Notes under the pieces: model-generated | What the model was told of the DNA's origin: nothing | Databases searched by the model: none | The model's input: only the letters and a program-made list of their open reading frames with translations | Assembly: GCA_963971535.1 (NCBI GenBank) | Contig: OZ020598.1 | Span: forward strand, 87,429,685 to 87,493,684 | Length of the DNA stretch: 64,000 nucleotides | Source: Notolepis coatsorum | Lineage: Eukaryota > Chordata > Actinopteri > Aulopiformes > Paralepididae | Direction of reading: 5' to 3' | Made by a program: the position numbers and the translations under genes | Shown: positions 54,235 through 64,000 of the stretch, piece by piece | How the letters are laid out: every line of letters begins with the position of its first letter | Position numbering within the stretch: the stretch's first letter is position 1

Positions 54235-54704
54235 TAGGGATGCTCGATATTGGCTTTTTTACCGATACCGATATTCCGATATTGTCCAACTCCAATTTCC
54301 GATACCGATACCGATACCGATACCGATATCAACCGATACCGATATATGCAGGGTTTCCCCCCCAAAAAACTGAATAATTTCAGGTAACTAATAATTTCAC
54401 TGGATGCATTCAAAAGGCTTTCTAAATGTAAGCATTATCTGTGCAAAATATGATAATTAAAAAAGTAAAAATGAACATTTTAAACCAACATGCATACCTT
54501 TGACAATAAATAAAATAAGAATGGTTCTTACTTGCTTGCCTGGGTAAATAAAGGTTAAATAAATGTAAAAAAAAAAAAAAAAAAAAAAAAAAATTGTTAT
54601 TGTTTTTTTTTTTTTTTTTACCGATACCGATATTTTCCGATATCACATTTTACTGCCGATATCGGCCGATAATATCGGTCGGCCGATAATATCGGACATC
54701 CCTA
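54235..54704. mobile_element. hAT MITE (ATCGGCCGATA family), longer copy
   Basis: 470 bp, ends TAGGGATGCTCGATATTGG and (right, inward) TAGGGATGTCCGATATTATC. Flanked by the perfect 8-bp repeat ATTTTTAG (54227-54234, 54705-54712). Opposite orientation to the 20.9-kb copy. It carries about 190 bp absent from that copy, ending AATAAAGGTTAAATAAATG plus an A run, which looks like an inserted retroposed tail. Confidence 0.92.
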
Positions 54705-54712
54705 ATTTTTAG

Positions 54713-55474
54713 CAGTGCTCGTGTTAAATGGTCTACCTGTCTTTTACAGTGTACTTTTTAAAACATGGAGTTTGTTCGAGAGAGGACCACTGGACTACTC
54801 AAAGTCACTGTTCTGGCTTTTAAAGGAGCCAGTTGTGCTGGGAGCATGCTTGGACGTAGCTGGTGGGCCGGGACTGTCACTCTCCGGACAGCTCTGCAGG
54901 TCAAAGGTCACTACACTGGGCCATGTTGTGGACTTAACAGGGGAAAACATTGACGATGCTGCTGCCCTGGCTTCACGTCTGGAGGTGAAGTCCATCAGGA
55001 CGGTCAGCATGATGCTGGGAAAATGGAAGTAGGGATTCAGTGAGACAGAACGTCTCATGTTGACAAAATATAAAAATGGGTCTCTTCATCCCGATGATGA
55101 GGATCTTTTTCCTCCAGTAAAACTGCAGCCTGATTTTAAAAACTGTACAGGGCCTCTTTTACAAATGGGATACTCTTCTGTTGTGGTTTTTAATGAGGTT
55201 AGTGGTAAGTGTCTGTACAGAATGTTGGTCAAGGTTCTCCACAAGGAGAAGCTCAACAGGAGAGGTGACACTCCCTGGAGCGCCCATCTTGGTATCAGTG
55301 ATGAGATGAAACCAAAGTGGCGAGCGTTGTACAAACCACAAATTATTAAAAAGAAATTGCCGATCTGCAGTAGAGGGTTTTACATGGCATAGTGGCTGTC
55401 AATGCTTTTATTTCCCTGTTGAACCCTAATGTCTCACATGACTGTCCTTATTGTGCACAAAGGGAAAAAGTTTT
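54713..55474 (+). pseudogene. Tx1-type LINE ORF2, C-terminal part
   Basis: The LINE frame resumes after the MITE: VLNGLPVFYSVLFKTWSLFE, SLFWLLKEPVVLGACLDVAG, LQPDFKNCTGPLLQ, LNRRGDTPWSAHLGI and KPKWRALYKPQI. After a stop comes NPNVSHDCPYCAQ, the start of the zinc-like C-P-Y-C motif. The rest of the domain and the 3' end are lost at a MITE-like AT-rich segment. Confidence 0.82.
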
Positions 55475-55604
55475 TTAATTTCTTTTATTTCGATTAATTT
55501 AGATTATAATCGATCCTAACATATTCAAATCGATGCATCGAATTGAACACATTAGAATCGATGCATTTCGATTAATCGATGCATCGTTATTCGTTACACC
55601 CCTA
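55475..55604. mobile_element. AT-rich MITE remnant
   Basis: Rich in ATCGATGCATCGAT-type words (GATTAATCGATGCATCGTTA). The right end reads TAGGGGTGTAACGAATAACG inward, a known style of fish hAT end. No left end found. Confidence 0.55.
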
Positions 55605-56981
55605 GTCACAATACATATGAGGAGTGGTGAGGAGGCAGGGCAACCTTTTTTCTCTCACCAAGAGGGATTCCGCTTAAAGAAAATGTTGTCAAAAGTCAGA
55701 GCAAAAATCAATGAGGAGGCTGATGGTGTTGATGATACAGTATATAGGCCTAATGTGTTTTTTGTTATTGTTTGGTTGCTGCTGTATACTAAACATGTGT
55801 GACTTTAAACTGGGGTCTTTAAACGTAATGGTGCTAGAGAAGATAGTAAGAGAGCGGCTCTGTACAGTCTGATCAGGGGCAAGAAGCTAAATGTAACTTT
55901 TCTTCAGGAAACTCACAGTACGGTTGAAAATGAATCTGACTGGAAGAGGGAGTGGGGTGGTGGAGCATTATTCAGTCATAAGAGTAGTAGTAGTGGGGGA
56001 GTTGGCATTCTTTTTTCTAGAGATGTTCTACCTGCTTCATGTATTGTTGATGAGATTATTCCAGGCAGGTTGCTTAAACTCTGTGCGGTATTTGAAAATG
56101 TAAAGATGTGCTTTGTAAATGTATACGCTCCAACAGTGGGGTTGGAAAGGTTATTGTTTTTGGATGAGTTAAAAAAGACTCTTAGTGCTTGTAGTGGTGA
56201 GGAGTATCTGTTTGTGGGTGGTGATTTTAACTGCACTGAAAATCCAGTGTTAGACAGGAATCATCAGGAGCCGCATGCGGCTTCTAAAGCCTGTCTTATG
56301 CGACTGGTTGAAACCCTTGAACTGTGTGATATTTGGAGATATCTCAGCGGCAGTATACCTGGGCTCATTCCAGAGATAATTATTATTATTAGCCAGGCTT
56401 GATCGTTTGTATTGTTTTGAACATCACATAAGTGTGGTCACAAGCTGTTCGATAAGTCCGGTGGGTTTCTCTGACCACTCCCTTGTGCAGTGTTCCATTT
56501 TTGTAAACATTTTTAAAGTGTAAAAGTGCATATTGGCACTTTAATGTCTCTCTGTTGTCTGACAATGGTTTTAAGGATGCTTTTAAGTCTTTCTGGGTTG
56601 GCTATAGGCAAACTAAAGGTGACTTTAGCTCACTGCAACAGTGGTGGGATGTAGGTAAAATACATATTAAACAGCTTTGCCTACAGTACACTCTCAATGT
56701 TACAAGAGACATGGCCAGATCTATGAGAGCTCTGGAGAGAGAAGTGATGGAGATGCAGGAGTTGGCAGGCTCCACTGGAGAAAGAGAACATATTGAAGTT
56801 TTCAAAAGGAAAAAATGAGCTCTGTCTGACATGCTGGGTATCTCTGCTAGGGGTGCTCTGGTTAGGTTCCGTTTTCAAAACGTGGTCCAGATGGATGCTC
56901 CGTCTCACTTTTTCTTTGGTTTGGAGAGCAAGAATGACCAAAAGAGGCTTCTACACTCTTTGAGGTCAGAAAACTGGGCAG

Positions 56982-57860
56982 ATGCTGCATGAGACAGCCG
57001 ACCTCCGTCAGTGTGCGGTTGGTTTTTACAGAGAGCTCTATAGAACTGAGTACCAGGAAGAGCCAGAGGTGGCACAGTCCTTCTTTGAGGGCCTCCCTAG
57101 AGTCTCAGCTGAGGACGGTGCAGAGCTGTTAGCACAGCTGTCAGGCCAAGAGCTGCTAGAGGCTTTGCAGCGCATGCAGAGTGGGAAGGCACCTGGGATA
57201 GACGGACTCCTGGTTAATTGTCTCTGGTTGAAGTCTCTCTGGTCTGTGATTGGTGAAGATCTTTTGAGTGTCCTCTGCGATAGTCTGAGTAAGGGGAGGC
57301 TGCCTCTGAGCTGTAGGAGAGCGGTCATCACTCTCCTGCCCAAGAAGGGAGACTTACAGAACATCAGGAACTGGCGTCCAGTGTCCTTACTCTGCTCAGA
57401 CTATAAATTGCTCTCAAAGGTAGTGGCAATGAGACTGAGGAAGGCGATGGAGCAGGTAATCCATGTGGACCAAACATACTGTGTGCCCAGCAGGTTGATA
57501 TATGACAACATTACATTGATTAGAGACATTTGTGGACCTCTCTGGTTTTTTGGATTGTGAACTTGGTCTGATTTCTCTAGATCAAGAAAAGGCTTTTGAC
57601 CGAGTTGAACACCAGTACTGTACCTGTGGAAAGCAATGCAGGCTTTTGGTTTAAGCTCTGGGGTTATAGCTATGATCCAGGTCTTGTACAGAGACATTGA
57701 GAGTGTACTTAAGATTAACAGTGGTTTAAGTGCGCCTTTTGAGGTTCAGAGGGGAGTCCGACAGGGCTGTTCTTTATCAGGGATGCTGTACTGTCTGGCC
57801 ATAGAGCCGCTGTTACACAGATTAAGGACTCACAGCAGGGCACAAGGTCTGTCAGGGTGA
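56982..57860 (+). pseudogene. Reverse transcriptase part of the second Tx1 LINE
   Basis: GSGKAPG-type block as MQSGKAPGIDGLLVNCLWLK, then LSCRRAVITLLPKKGDLQNI, WRPVSLLCSDYKLLSKVVAM and DQTYCVPSRLIYDN. Stops follow, then ISLDQEKAFDRVEHQY (motif A) in another frame, and APFEVQRGVRQGCSLSGMLY (motif B, 57,636-57,860). The reading then jumps past the YADD box straight to the C-terminal region, so the catalytic centre is deleted. Confidence 0.85.
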
Positions 57861-58504
57861 TGGGCCGCCTACTGGGAGGCTGGAAACAGCAGCTGACTAA
57901 TGATGAACTGGAAATGTGTGTTGATTATTGTAATGGTCAGTTATTGCCTGTTGAAAAGGATTCTTTTCCTGAGGTGAAATTTTGTCCTGTCTTTAAATGT
58001 GATGGTTGTCTGTTAGAGGTGAGCAATGCTGCTGATTGCAGGCTGAGCACCATGGTGGGCAAAGTTATGTATTACCTGTGTGTTAAAGTGTTGAATCAAA
58101 ACAAGCTGAAGGATTGGGTTGACACTCCATGGAGAGCTCATCTGGGCCTGCAAAAGGCTCAGAGGCCTTTCTGTACAGAGAGGAAAACAGTTTTTCACTG
58201 TTTTTTAAAGTGTGACAGGCTTGTGTATTTTTTTCAGTTCCTGACCCGCATGTTTGTGATGTTTGATGAGCATCTTACTCCAGAGATGTTTATTTTGGGG
58301 TACAGGTACAGCAGGAAGAGGAGGTTAAAGTGTCAACTCTTCAACTTCCTGCTGGGTCAGGCAAAAATGGCCATTTATCTAAGCAGGATGGAAAATATTG
58401 AGGATTCGGTGCTGGTAGATACCACTATCTTGTTTAGATGTATGGTACAGGCAAGGTTGCGTACAGATTTTCATTTTTACCAGTTGACCAGCAATGTAGC
58501 ATAA
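57857..58504 (+). pseudogene. C-terminal domain of the second Tx1 LINE
   Basis: 215-codon frame: LTNDELEMCVDYCNGQLLPV, FPEVKFCPVFKCDGCLLE, VKVLNQNKLKDWVDTPWRAH, KTVFHCFLKCDRLVYFFQFL and LLGQAKMAIYLSRMENIEDS. This is the conserved end of Tx1 ORF2 (HCFLKCDRL, GQAK.AI). The two cysteines of the CPFC half of the zinc-like motif are deleted. Confidence 0.82.
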
Positions 58505-58690
58505 TTTGAGATGATGTGGTGGTACAGGTGGGTGCTGTGTACTGTGGAGGGGGTGGAGTTGGTTTTTGGCTCTGTTCTGATGTGAAGTTTGTTTTGTATT
58601 TTGCTTGATTTGATTTGCTGTTCTGTGTTTTGCGTTATACATTCTGATGTATTGTTGATTGCTGAGTGAGAAAATAAAGTTGTGTTTAAA

Positions 58691-58753
58691 AATCTAAAAA
58701 TCTCCATGAATGCTCCATGAATACATCTGCAATGTGTACCAATGCTGGTAATA

Positions 58754-58806
<53 letters not shown>

Positions 58807-59156
58807 CTCGCTCTCGCTCTCTCTATTTATGAGCATCAGGCTTTACTTCTCCGTTTCCCACCACTGGATCAGATTGAGATCACAACGCCATGAGACATTG
58901 GAGACATGAAAGCGTCTTGCCGTTGGGTCTTTGTTCACCCCGGATCACAACGCCATGGGAAGTTTCAACCTCCCACAGCCTCCCACATGTGCATCTTAAA
59001 AGACCCCGTCTCCACGTGTAGTATGCGGAGCACGCAAACAGACTGACATGCTCGCACACGCACATATCCACACGCACAGACTTTCTCTCACAATCTCTCC
59101 CTCATCATTCACGCAATAAACATAAATAGAGCCATACAGACACTAACACAGATATA
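58691..59156. other. Unassigned, with a CT microsatellite
   Basis: (CT)n with CTCGCT variants at 58,757-58,823. The remainder has two short repeats of CGGATCACAACGCCATG / AGATCACAACGCCATG (58,876 and 58,940) and no recognisable gene. Confidence 0.55.
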
Positions 59157-59341
<185 letters not shown>

Positions 59342-59433
59342 TGACTTTTGATGTTCTTTATTAAAACATGTCAACTAAAAACAGTCAGTAGAGACACAAA
59401 AATCTCACGGCATCTTCATAAAAACAACACACT

Positions 59434-59472
<39 letters not shown>

Positions 59473-59479
59473 CCACACA

Positions 59480-59935
59480 CACACGCACACACACACTTGA
59501 CTTGACTTAAACCCTTTTGCTCTTTGGGGAGCATAGTACATTCATGAAATCTCTCCAGCTGGTTCGGTGTTGGGCGATTTTCTCTGCTTCCTTCCATGAT
59601 GTTCTTTCTTCCTTGAGATCCGCCTCGACAGACCTTCTCCAGCTGTTTCTGGGTCTTCCTGGCTTTCTCTTCCCCTGTGGGTTCCAGGTTAAGGCCTGCC
59701 TGGTTGTGTTGGAGGATGGTTTTCTCAGAGTGTGTCCAATCCAGCCCCATTTCCTGCATTTGATTAGGGTTTCAAGTGGTTCTTGTTGAGTGGTTTGCCA
59801 GAGCTGTTCGTTTGTGATGGTGTTTGGCCAGTAGATTCCCAGGATCTGTCGTAAACATCTGTTTATGAAGGTTTGCAGTTTGTTTGAGGTTGCTTTTGTT
59901 GTTCTCCATGTTTCTGCTCCGTATAATAGAACTGA
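59480..59935 (-). pseudogene. RTE-like LINE C-terminal fragment flanked by AC repeats
   Basis: Minus strand: VLLYGAETWRTTKATSNKLQ, FINRCLRQILGIYWPNTITN, RKWGWIGHTLRKPSSNTTRQ, ALTWNPQGKRKPGRPRNSWR. This is a very characteristic LINE C-terminal block (LYGAETWRTT...WIGHTLRK...LTWNPQGKR.RGRP). The stop codon TAA at about 59,507 is followed by a GTCAAGTCAAGTG tail. AC repeats lie on both sides (59,440-59,497 and 59,937-59,957), as if it inserted into an AC microsatellite. Confidence 0.85.
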
Positions 59936-60015
59936 CACACACACACACACACACACCCACAAACACCCCAACAAACCCCAAACACTTCCTTCAGCACATA
60001 AAAACCACTTGACCT

Positions 60016-61332
60016 TCAAATGCATATGTTCAGCCCCTCCTCCCCCACAGTACACATTGCATTCCCCAATCCCCAAGCATTCACGAACGCATGAACATTA
60101 TGTCTCAGTGAGAAATACATGAACTCTAATCTAAGGCATGCAGAAATCATACCTCTCAGCATAGGCACCGATTCCGTAGGACCAACGCCCTTGATCATAT
60201 TCCTACGGGTCAGCCAAATGGCTAACTTAGCCTGCCCGTAAACAAAGTTCAGTAAAACGCTCACAACCTTGTTACGTAATGAATATGTTTGGCCAAGGAT
60301 GAAACTCTCCACACAGAACATCACCCCCAGCATCACACACAACCCTTTTAGGAACCACAACACCCTATTAATCCTTTGACACTTTAGGAAAACATGGGTT
60401 GCAGTCTCAGATACTCCGCAAAAGGGGCACCCATCACCCACCCCTGGATCCACCCGAGCCAGGAAGCGATTCGTTGCCAACACCCCATGTGCTATCCTCC
60501 ACTGTAGGTCCCCTGACCTCTTAGGCAGTGGCTGTTTGTAAAAAACCCTCCACCTAAAGCTAGCAGTGCTGCCATCACCCAGCACCCCCTGCCACTGATG
60601 CTGCCTGACGTCCTGCAGGGACCTGATGTTTCTGACTTTCATGCAGGTTATGTACAGAGCCTTGCCACATGCCAGGCTAAACTGCCCCAAGCTGGGGGTG
60701 GAAAAAGACAGTAACCCTCCCCCCTCCTGCCAGACCCCATTATCTGCCGATACCTGCAATGCAGGGAACTCCAGCACCTGCCCTCCCTGTGGCATCACTG
60801 TACAATCTCTGACATAGTCCGGCAGAACCCCCAGCACTTCCCTGATAAACCCTTCCAGCAGTCTCAGAGATGTTATTCCAGTCTGAAGGGAAAGCTCCTG
60901 AGGGGTCTTCCACTCCCCTCTCTCTGGCGACAGTAAATGTGAACGTTTTCTGATGCCCCCTCTCATGAGCCGCTGTCTCAGGGTGACATAACGCACCGCC
61001 TCTAGGGGGAACAAAGTGTTATAGAAAAGAGGCTCCTCCCATACCCACGGTCCTTGTGCCTCATCCTCCACCCGAGTCTTTCTCAGCAGCCGCCAAGCCC
61101 TCAGCACCGACAGGTAGAAATCCGAGACCCCCACAGTGTTCAACTCCTCCAGTTCCATCAGGAACAACTGCAGGTCCAGCCCTAAACCACCAGCCTTCCG
61201 CAGCAGTGCACACGCTGGCCCCCTCCAGCATATTCCTGTACTGTATTGCAGCTTCTGTGCTGCCTGGAGCCTGAAAGCATTCATCCTGCTCTCTAGGTCG
61301 ATAAGGCCTTGTCCTCCTTCCTGAACCGGCAA
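60016..61332 (-). CDS. Tx1-type LINE ORF2 C-terminal region (438 codons)
   Basis: Single open minus-strand frame to the natural stop. It begins PVQEGGQGLIDLESRMNAFR (the EGGQGL...R block after the RT thumb), then WVWEEPLFYN, RWRVFYKQPLPKRSGDLQWR, and GDGCPFCGVSETATHVFLKC (zinc-like C-P-F-C...H-X4-C). It ends VYGQAKLAIWLTRRNMIKGV. No RT, since the copy is 5' truncated. No stop or frameshift is seen over 1.3 kb, which suggests a fairly young copy. It is an orphan fragment without a promoter. Confidence 0.85.
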   Translation of the reverse strand: MPVQEGGQGLIDLESRMNAFRLQAAQKLQYSTGICWRGPACALLRKAGGLGLDLQLFLMELEELNTVGVSDFYLSVLRAWRLLRKTRVEDEAQGPWVWEEPLFYNTLFPLEAVRYVTLRQRLMRGGIRKRSHLLSPERGEWKTPQELSLQTGITSLRLLEGFIREVLGVLPDYVRDCTVMPQGGQVLEFPALQVSADNGVWQEGGGLLSFSTPSLGQFSLACGKALYITCMKVRNIRSLQDVRQHQWQGVLGDGSTASFRWRVFYKQPLPKRSGDLQWRIAHGVLATNRFLARVDPGVGDGCPFCGVSETATHVFLKCQRINRVLWFLKGLCVMLGVMFCVESFILGQTYSLRNKVVSVLLNFVYGQAKLAIWLTRRNMIKGVGPTESVPMLRGMISACLRLEFMYFSLRHNVHAFVNAWGLGNAMCTVGEEGLNICI

Positions 61333-61489
61333 ATAAAGGACTGCGGCCCTCAGCCAGAGAGAGAGAGATTTTTTTTAGATTTTTTAAAGTACTTTATTTT
61401 GTACTGTATGAAAAATATTTACAACAAGCCTTTAAAAGACTTTACATCTTCAAGATTAAAAAAAAACAATACAAAAAAAAAATAGAACT

Positions 61490-63784
61490 TCACATATTCA
61501 TAATGTTATTAAACACCAATTCATCATCAAAGACATCACAAATCACATTTCCATAACACCATTCCTGAGCAAAAGCCTCCAAATTTCCCATAGCTTTATA
61601 AAACCTGAACTCCAGCCAGACTCTAGCCTTCACATTACAGCACCACACTAATACTGCATCCTGGTCCGGTTTATCTTCCACTCTGTTTCTCCTGTTTACA
61701 TAGACTGCAAGCTTAGCTTCCCCCACCAAAAAATTAAGCAGTTGCCATTTTTTCTTATTTTCTTTTTTATATCCTGCTCCAAAAATATAACCAATAACAG
61801 AAAAGGTTTCACCAAAATGCCTAAAAACGTCAGTGAGCAGCTCAAATAGCCCTAAAAGCCTGTTACACTCTAAAAATGCATGAAAAACAGTCTCAATCAA
61901 CCCACAGAAAGGACATTTATTATCCACCTCTGGGTTGATGATAGAAACAAAAGCATTCACTGCCACAGCACCATGCAGAATCCTCCACTGAAGGTCTGCC
62001 GTTTGTTTTTTTAAAGGAGGTTTATATAAAACCCTCCACACAGGTTGAGTGTCATTACCTGCACACAGCCTGCTCCTCCATACAGTGTCCACTCTGTTAT
62101 TTAGCCATTTCTTATTAATTACTTTGACACAGTTTCTGTACCATGATTTCCTATCCATTTTGTATAATGCTGAGTCCTTTACAGAAAGTAGAGGACCAGA
62201 CATTTCTCCCAGTACAGGGCTCAGGTAGACATTTGGAAACTCATCCTGTTTGTCCGGTTTTAATACTCCACTGCTGTATAAGCTAAGCATGCCCAGCTCC
62301 TCGACAGTCAACCTCTGTCTCCAGAGATCCAGCACCCTGGTTGCATAGCACTGCGACCTCAGGCCCAATAAAGAGCACACAGCCTGAGCATCCTTTAACT
62401 CTGGTCCTGCTGTGTCTGCCAGCTGTCTCAGGCGTACCACTTCAGCAGCACACAGCAGTCCAGTCAGCCCAGGGCTTGCACAGTCACTTATGTCTATTCT
62501 TGCACCGTGAACAAGAGGCTCCTCCAGTAACCAGTGCAACGATTTAGTAGAAGTAGTTCTTATACACTTGAAAAGTGTCCAACACTTAAAAAAAACCTGA
62601 TAAAAAAGAGGAAGTGCATTTAACCTTAAAGTCGTCGGGTCTGTTAAAAACAAAAATACATCAAGACCAAGACTATTTACTTTTCGAAGAATAAAAGAGG
62701 CAACTTCTCTCCAAACTAAATCTCTTGGTCCTAACAGATATCGCTGTATGAACTGTAGCCTCAAAGTCGCTGTCCTACTCGCTAAATGAATCAGGCCTTG
62801 CCCTCCCTCTTCTCTGGGCAAATACAGAACACTCTGAGGAACCCAGTGCAGGCGATCCCAAAAGAAATCAACCATCTTTGCCTGCAACCGCACCAACATG
62901 CCTGAAGTAGGCTCCACACATGCCAGCTTATGCCACAAGGTAGAAGCCACAAGGTTATTTATTATCAGGACTCTGCCTCTATAGGAAATCTGAGGCAACA
63001 GCCATCTCCACTTAAACAGCCTTCCTTCTGCTTTCTCCACCACATTCTCCCAAATTTTCTGTACAATCGTGTCATTTCCAAGGTATAGTCCCAAATATTT
63101 AAAACCATCCCTTTTCCAGATCATTTTTTGAGGTAACACAGGTAATCTACTATGCCAGTTACCCACAGCTAACGCCTCATTCTTCCTCCAATTTATTTTG
63201 GCAGAGGACACAGCCCTAAAACTGTCAGCAATTCTTTCCAAAATATTTACATTTTGGTTTTTTACAAAAACAACTACATCATCAGCATAAGCTGACAAAA
63301 CAATGTTATCTTGGAAACCAGGTATAGCTAAACCCCTCATCTCATTTCTCAATGTTTGTAACATGGGTTCCAGTGAAATTGCATACAACATGCCAGAGAG
63401 AGCGCAGCCTTGCCTAATGCCCCTCTGTACCTCAAAAGGAGCACATAGAGAACCATTGAATTTTAACACACTCTCAATGTTCTGATACAAAACTTTCACC
63501 ATAGCAATGAGACCATCGCTGAACCCAAAACTCTTCATAACACTCCAGAGATAATTGTGCTCAACGCGGTCAAATGCTTTCTCCTGATCTATTGAAATAA
63601 GAGCAGTATTCAAGCCCAATGAATCAGAGACACCCAAAACATCACAAATTAAATATACATTATCCAATATTGACCTGCCAGGTACACAATACGTCTGATC
63701 TGATCCATCACTTCTCTCAGACGGTTTGCTAAGGTCTTTGACAAAATCGTATATTCGCTGCATAAAATTGACACAGGCCTCCAC
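61490..63784 (-). CDS. Tx1-type LINE ORF2: reverse transcriptase and C-terminal domain (764 codons)
   Basis: Motifs in order: DQTYCVPGRSILDNVYLICD (about 29-48), ALISIDQEKAFDRVEH (motif A, D66), APFEVQRGIRQGCALSGMLY (motif B, about 115-134), and IVLSAYADDVVVFV (YADD at 166-169, catalytic D168 and D169). Then GFKYLGLYLG (thumb entry), LHWVPQSVLYLPREEGGQGL, DTVWRSRL, DNKCPFCGLIETVFHAFLEC (zinc-like motif), and LVGEAKLAVYVNRRNRVEDK. The first ~25 residues are frame-shifted relative to the family: the true frame there reads WRPVS and ANRLREVMD on the other side of an indel near 63,700. The catalytic residues are intact, but the frame is cut from the upstream RT part. Confidence 0.9.
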   Translation of the reverse strand: MEACVNFMQRIYDFVKDLSKPSERSDGSDQTYCVPGRSILDNVYLICDVLGVSDSLGLNTALISIDQEKAFDRVEHNYLWSVMKSFGFSDGLIAMVKVLYQNIESVLKFNGSLCAPFEVQRGIRQGCALSGMLYAISLEPMLQTLRNEMRGLAIPGFQDNIVLSAYADDVVVFVKNQNVNILERIADSFRAVSSAKINWRKNEALAVGNWHSRLPVLPQKMIWKRDGFKYLGLYLGNDTIVQKIWENVVEKAEGRLFKWRWLLPQISYRGRVLIINNLVASTLWHKLACVEPTSGMLVRLQAKMVDFFWDRLHWVPQSVLYLPREEGGQGLIHLASRTATLRLQFIQRYLLGPRDLVWREVASFILRKVNSLGLDVFLFLTDPTTLRLNALPLFYQVFFKCWTLFKCIRTTSTKSLHWLLEEPLVHGARIDISDCASPGLTGLLCAAEVVRLRQLADTAGPELKDAQAVCSLLGLRSQCYATRVLDLWRQRLTVEELGMLSLYSSGVLKPDKQDEFPNVYLSPVLGEMSGPLLSVKDSALYKMDRKSWYRNCVKVINKKWLNNRVDTVWRSRLCAGNDTQPVWRVLYKPPLKKQTADLQWRILHGAVAVNAFVSIINPEVDNKCPFCGLIETVFHAFLECNRLLGLFELLTDVFRHFGETFSVIGYIFGAGYKKENKKKWQLLNFLVGEAKLAVYVNRRNRVEDKPDQDAVLVWCCNVKARVWLEFRFYKAMGNLEAFAQEWCYGNVICDVFDDELVFNNIMNM

Positions 63785-63788
63785 TTCC

Positions 63789-63992
63789 TTATGTCCTGCA
63801 AAGTCCCCTTTTTGGCAGTAAGGTTATCACTGCCCTGCGACAGGAAAGCGGCAAAGCACCCTCAGCCAGACTTTCATTGAATACCTCGAGAAGATCGTCT
63901 TTCACAATGTCCCAAAAGGCTTTGTAAAACTCCACCGTCAAACCGTCAATACCAGGGGCTTTCCCGCCACCATCCATAGCATTAACATTCAT
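63789..63992 (-). pseudogene. Tx1-type LINE ORF2, RT N-terminal part, frameshifted
   Basis: Minus strand: GGGKAPGIDGLTVEFYKAFW and LPLSCRRAVITLLPKRGL, then a stop. Related copies read LPKKGD at this point; here the A run is one base short (five rather than six), which shifts the frame at about 63,810. A second change near 63,700 (GATCAGATCAG) returns the frame to that of the 764-codon ORF. These two lesions alone separate the RT halves. Confidence 0.85.
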
Positions 63993-64000
63993 AAATCTAG

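Larger units (their letters stand above)
55605..58690 (+). mobile_element. Second Tx1-type LINE, plus strand
   Basis: Starts in the end of ORF1 (KMLSKVRAKINEEADGVDDT, 55,680-55,740). ORF2 follows from about 55,808: LGSLNVNGA, NVTFLQETHST (endonuclease catalytic E region), NVYAPTVGLERLLFLDELKK, YLFVGGDFNCTENPVLDRNH (55,808-56,345), the linker DARSMR-like region, then RT. It runs to the 3' UTR with AATAAAG (about 58,672) and an AAAATCT tail. Frames are interrupted many times. Confidence 0.88.
61368..64000 (-). mobile_element. Tx1-type LINE, minus strand, running off the right edge
   Basis: Contains RT and C-terminal domains. The 3' UTR has AATAAAGTACTTT (complement near 61,385-61,397) and ends with an AAATCTAAAAAAAATC tail, the same style as the LINE ending at 58,690, so they are one family. 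The 5' part (endonuclease, ORF1) would lie beyond position 64,000. Confidence 0.9.

Overview
This is a window of animal genome that I read as teleost fish. I recognise no host protein-coding gene, no rRNA and no functional tRNA gene. The repeat mix points to fish: Tx1-type L1 LINEs with a CCHC-knuckle ORF1, L2-like and Rex/RTE-like LINEs, Ty3/gypsy LTR retrotransposons, hAT, TTAA-targeting piggyBac-like and Kolobok-like DNA transposons, tRNA-derived SINEs, and very long CA, CT, AT and ATT microsatellites. Family names come from recalled protein motifs and terminal signals, without database searches.

Layout. 1-4.5 kb: remnants of L2-like LINEs on both strands, one of them split by a hAT MITE. 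4.5-11.0 kb: a tandem LTR-internal-LTR-internal-LTR array of a pol-deleted Ty3/gypsy element. Its middle LTR is a mosaic of the two outer LTRs, the scar of unequal recombination. 11-14.5 kb: minus-strand LINE remnants split by a 1.06-kb hAT derivative. 14.5-18.3 kb: three copies of a non-autonomous TTAA element, one split by a LINE and two sharing one TTAA; more copies lie at 22.2 and 26.9 kb. 18.9-20.3 kb: GT repeat, C tract and an 18-bp minisatellite. 22.4-24.4 kb: fragments of a hAT transposase gene. 25.4-31.3 kb: CT-rich repeats, two tRNA-derived SINE loci, an unusual 283-bp MITE, LINE tails and a 32-bp minisatellite.

33.3-39.2 kb: a 5.96-kb Kolobok-like DNA transposon with TTAA on both sides, 14-bp perfect terminal inverted repeats, an intact THAP-domain first exon and a probable degraded later exon. 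The rest of its transposase is not recognisable. Its interior holds a piggyBac-type MITE, a full-length SINE with a 12-bp target duplication, and other insertions.

41.3-55.5 kb: a Tx1-type LINE split by a stack of nested elements that can be read in order. Gypsy element A (minus strand) sits in the LINE with a 5-bp duplication. Gypsy element B (plus strand) sits in A's 5' LTR. A DNA element with inverted ends sits in B. A solo LTR of the 4.5-11 kb family, with a perfect 5-bp duplication, and a TA-flanked fold-back MITE sit in that DNA element. 55.6-64 kb: three more Tx1-type LINEs. The last (minus strand, running off the right edge) keeps a 764-codon reverse transcriptase/C-terminal frame.

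Most coding regions are transposon genes with stops, frameshifts or deletions. The frames still open over long stretches are the two gag and two protease frames of the array, the THAP exon, B's RT/RNase H and integrase frames, and the two minus-strand LINE frames at the right end.
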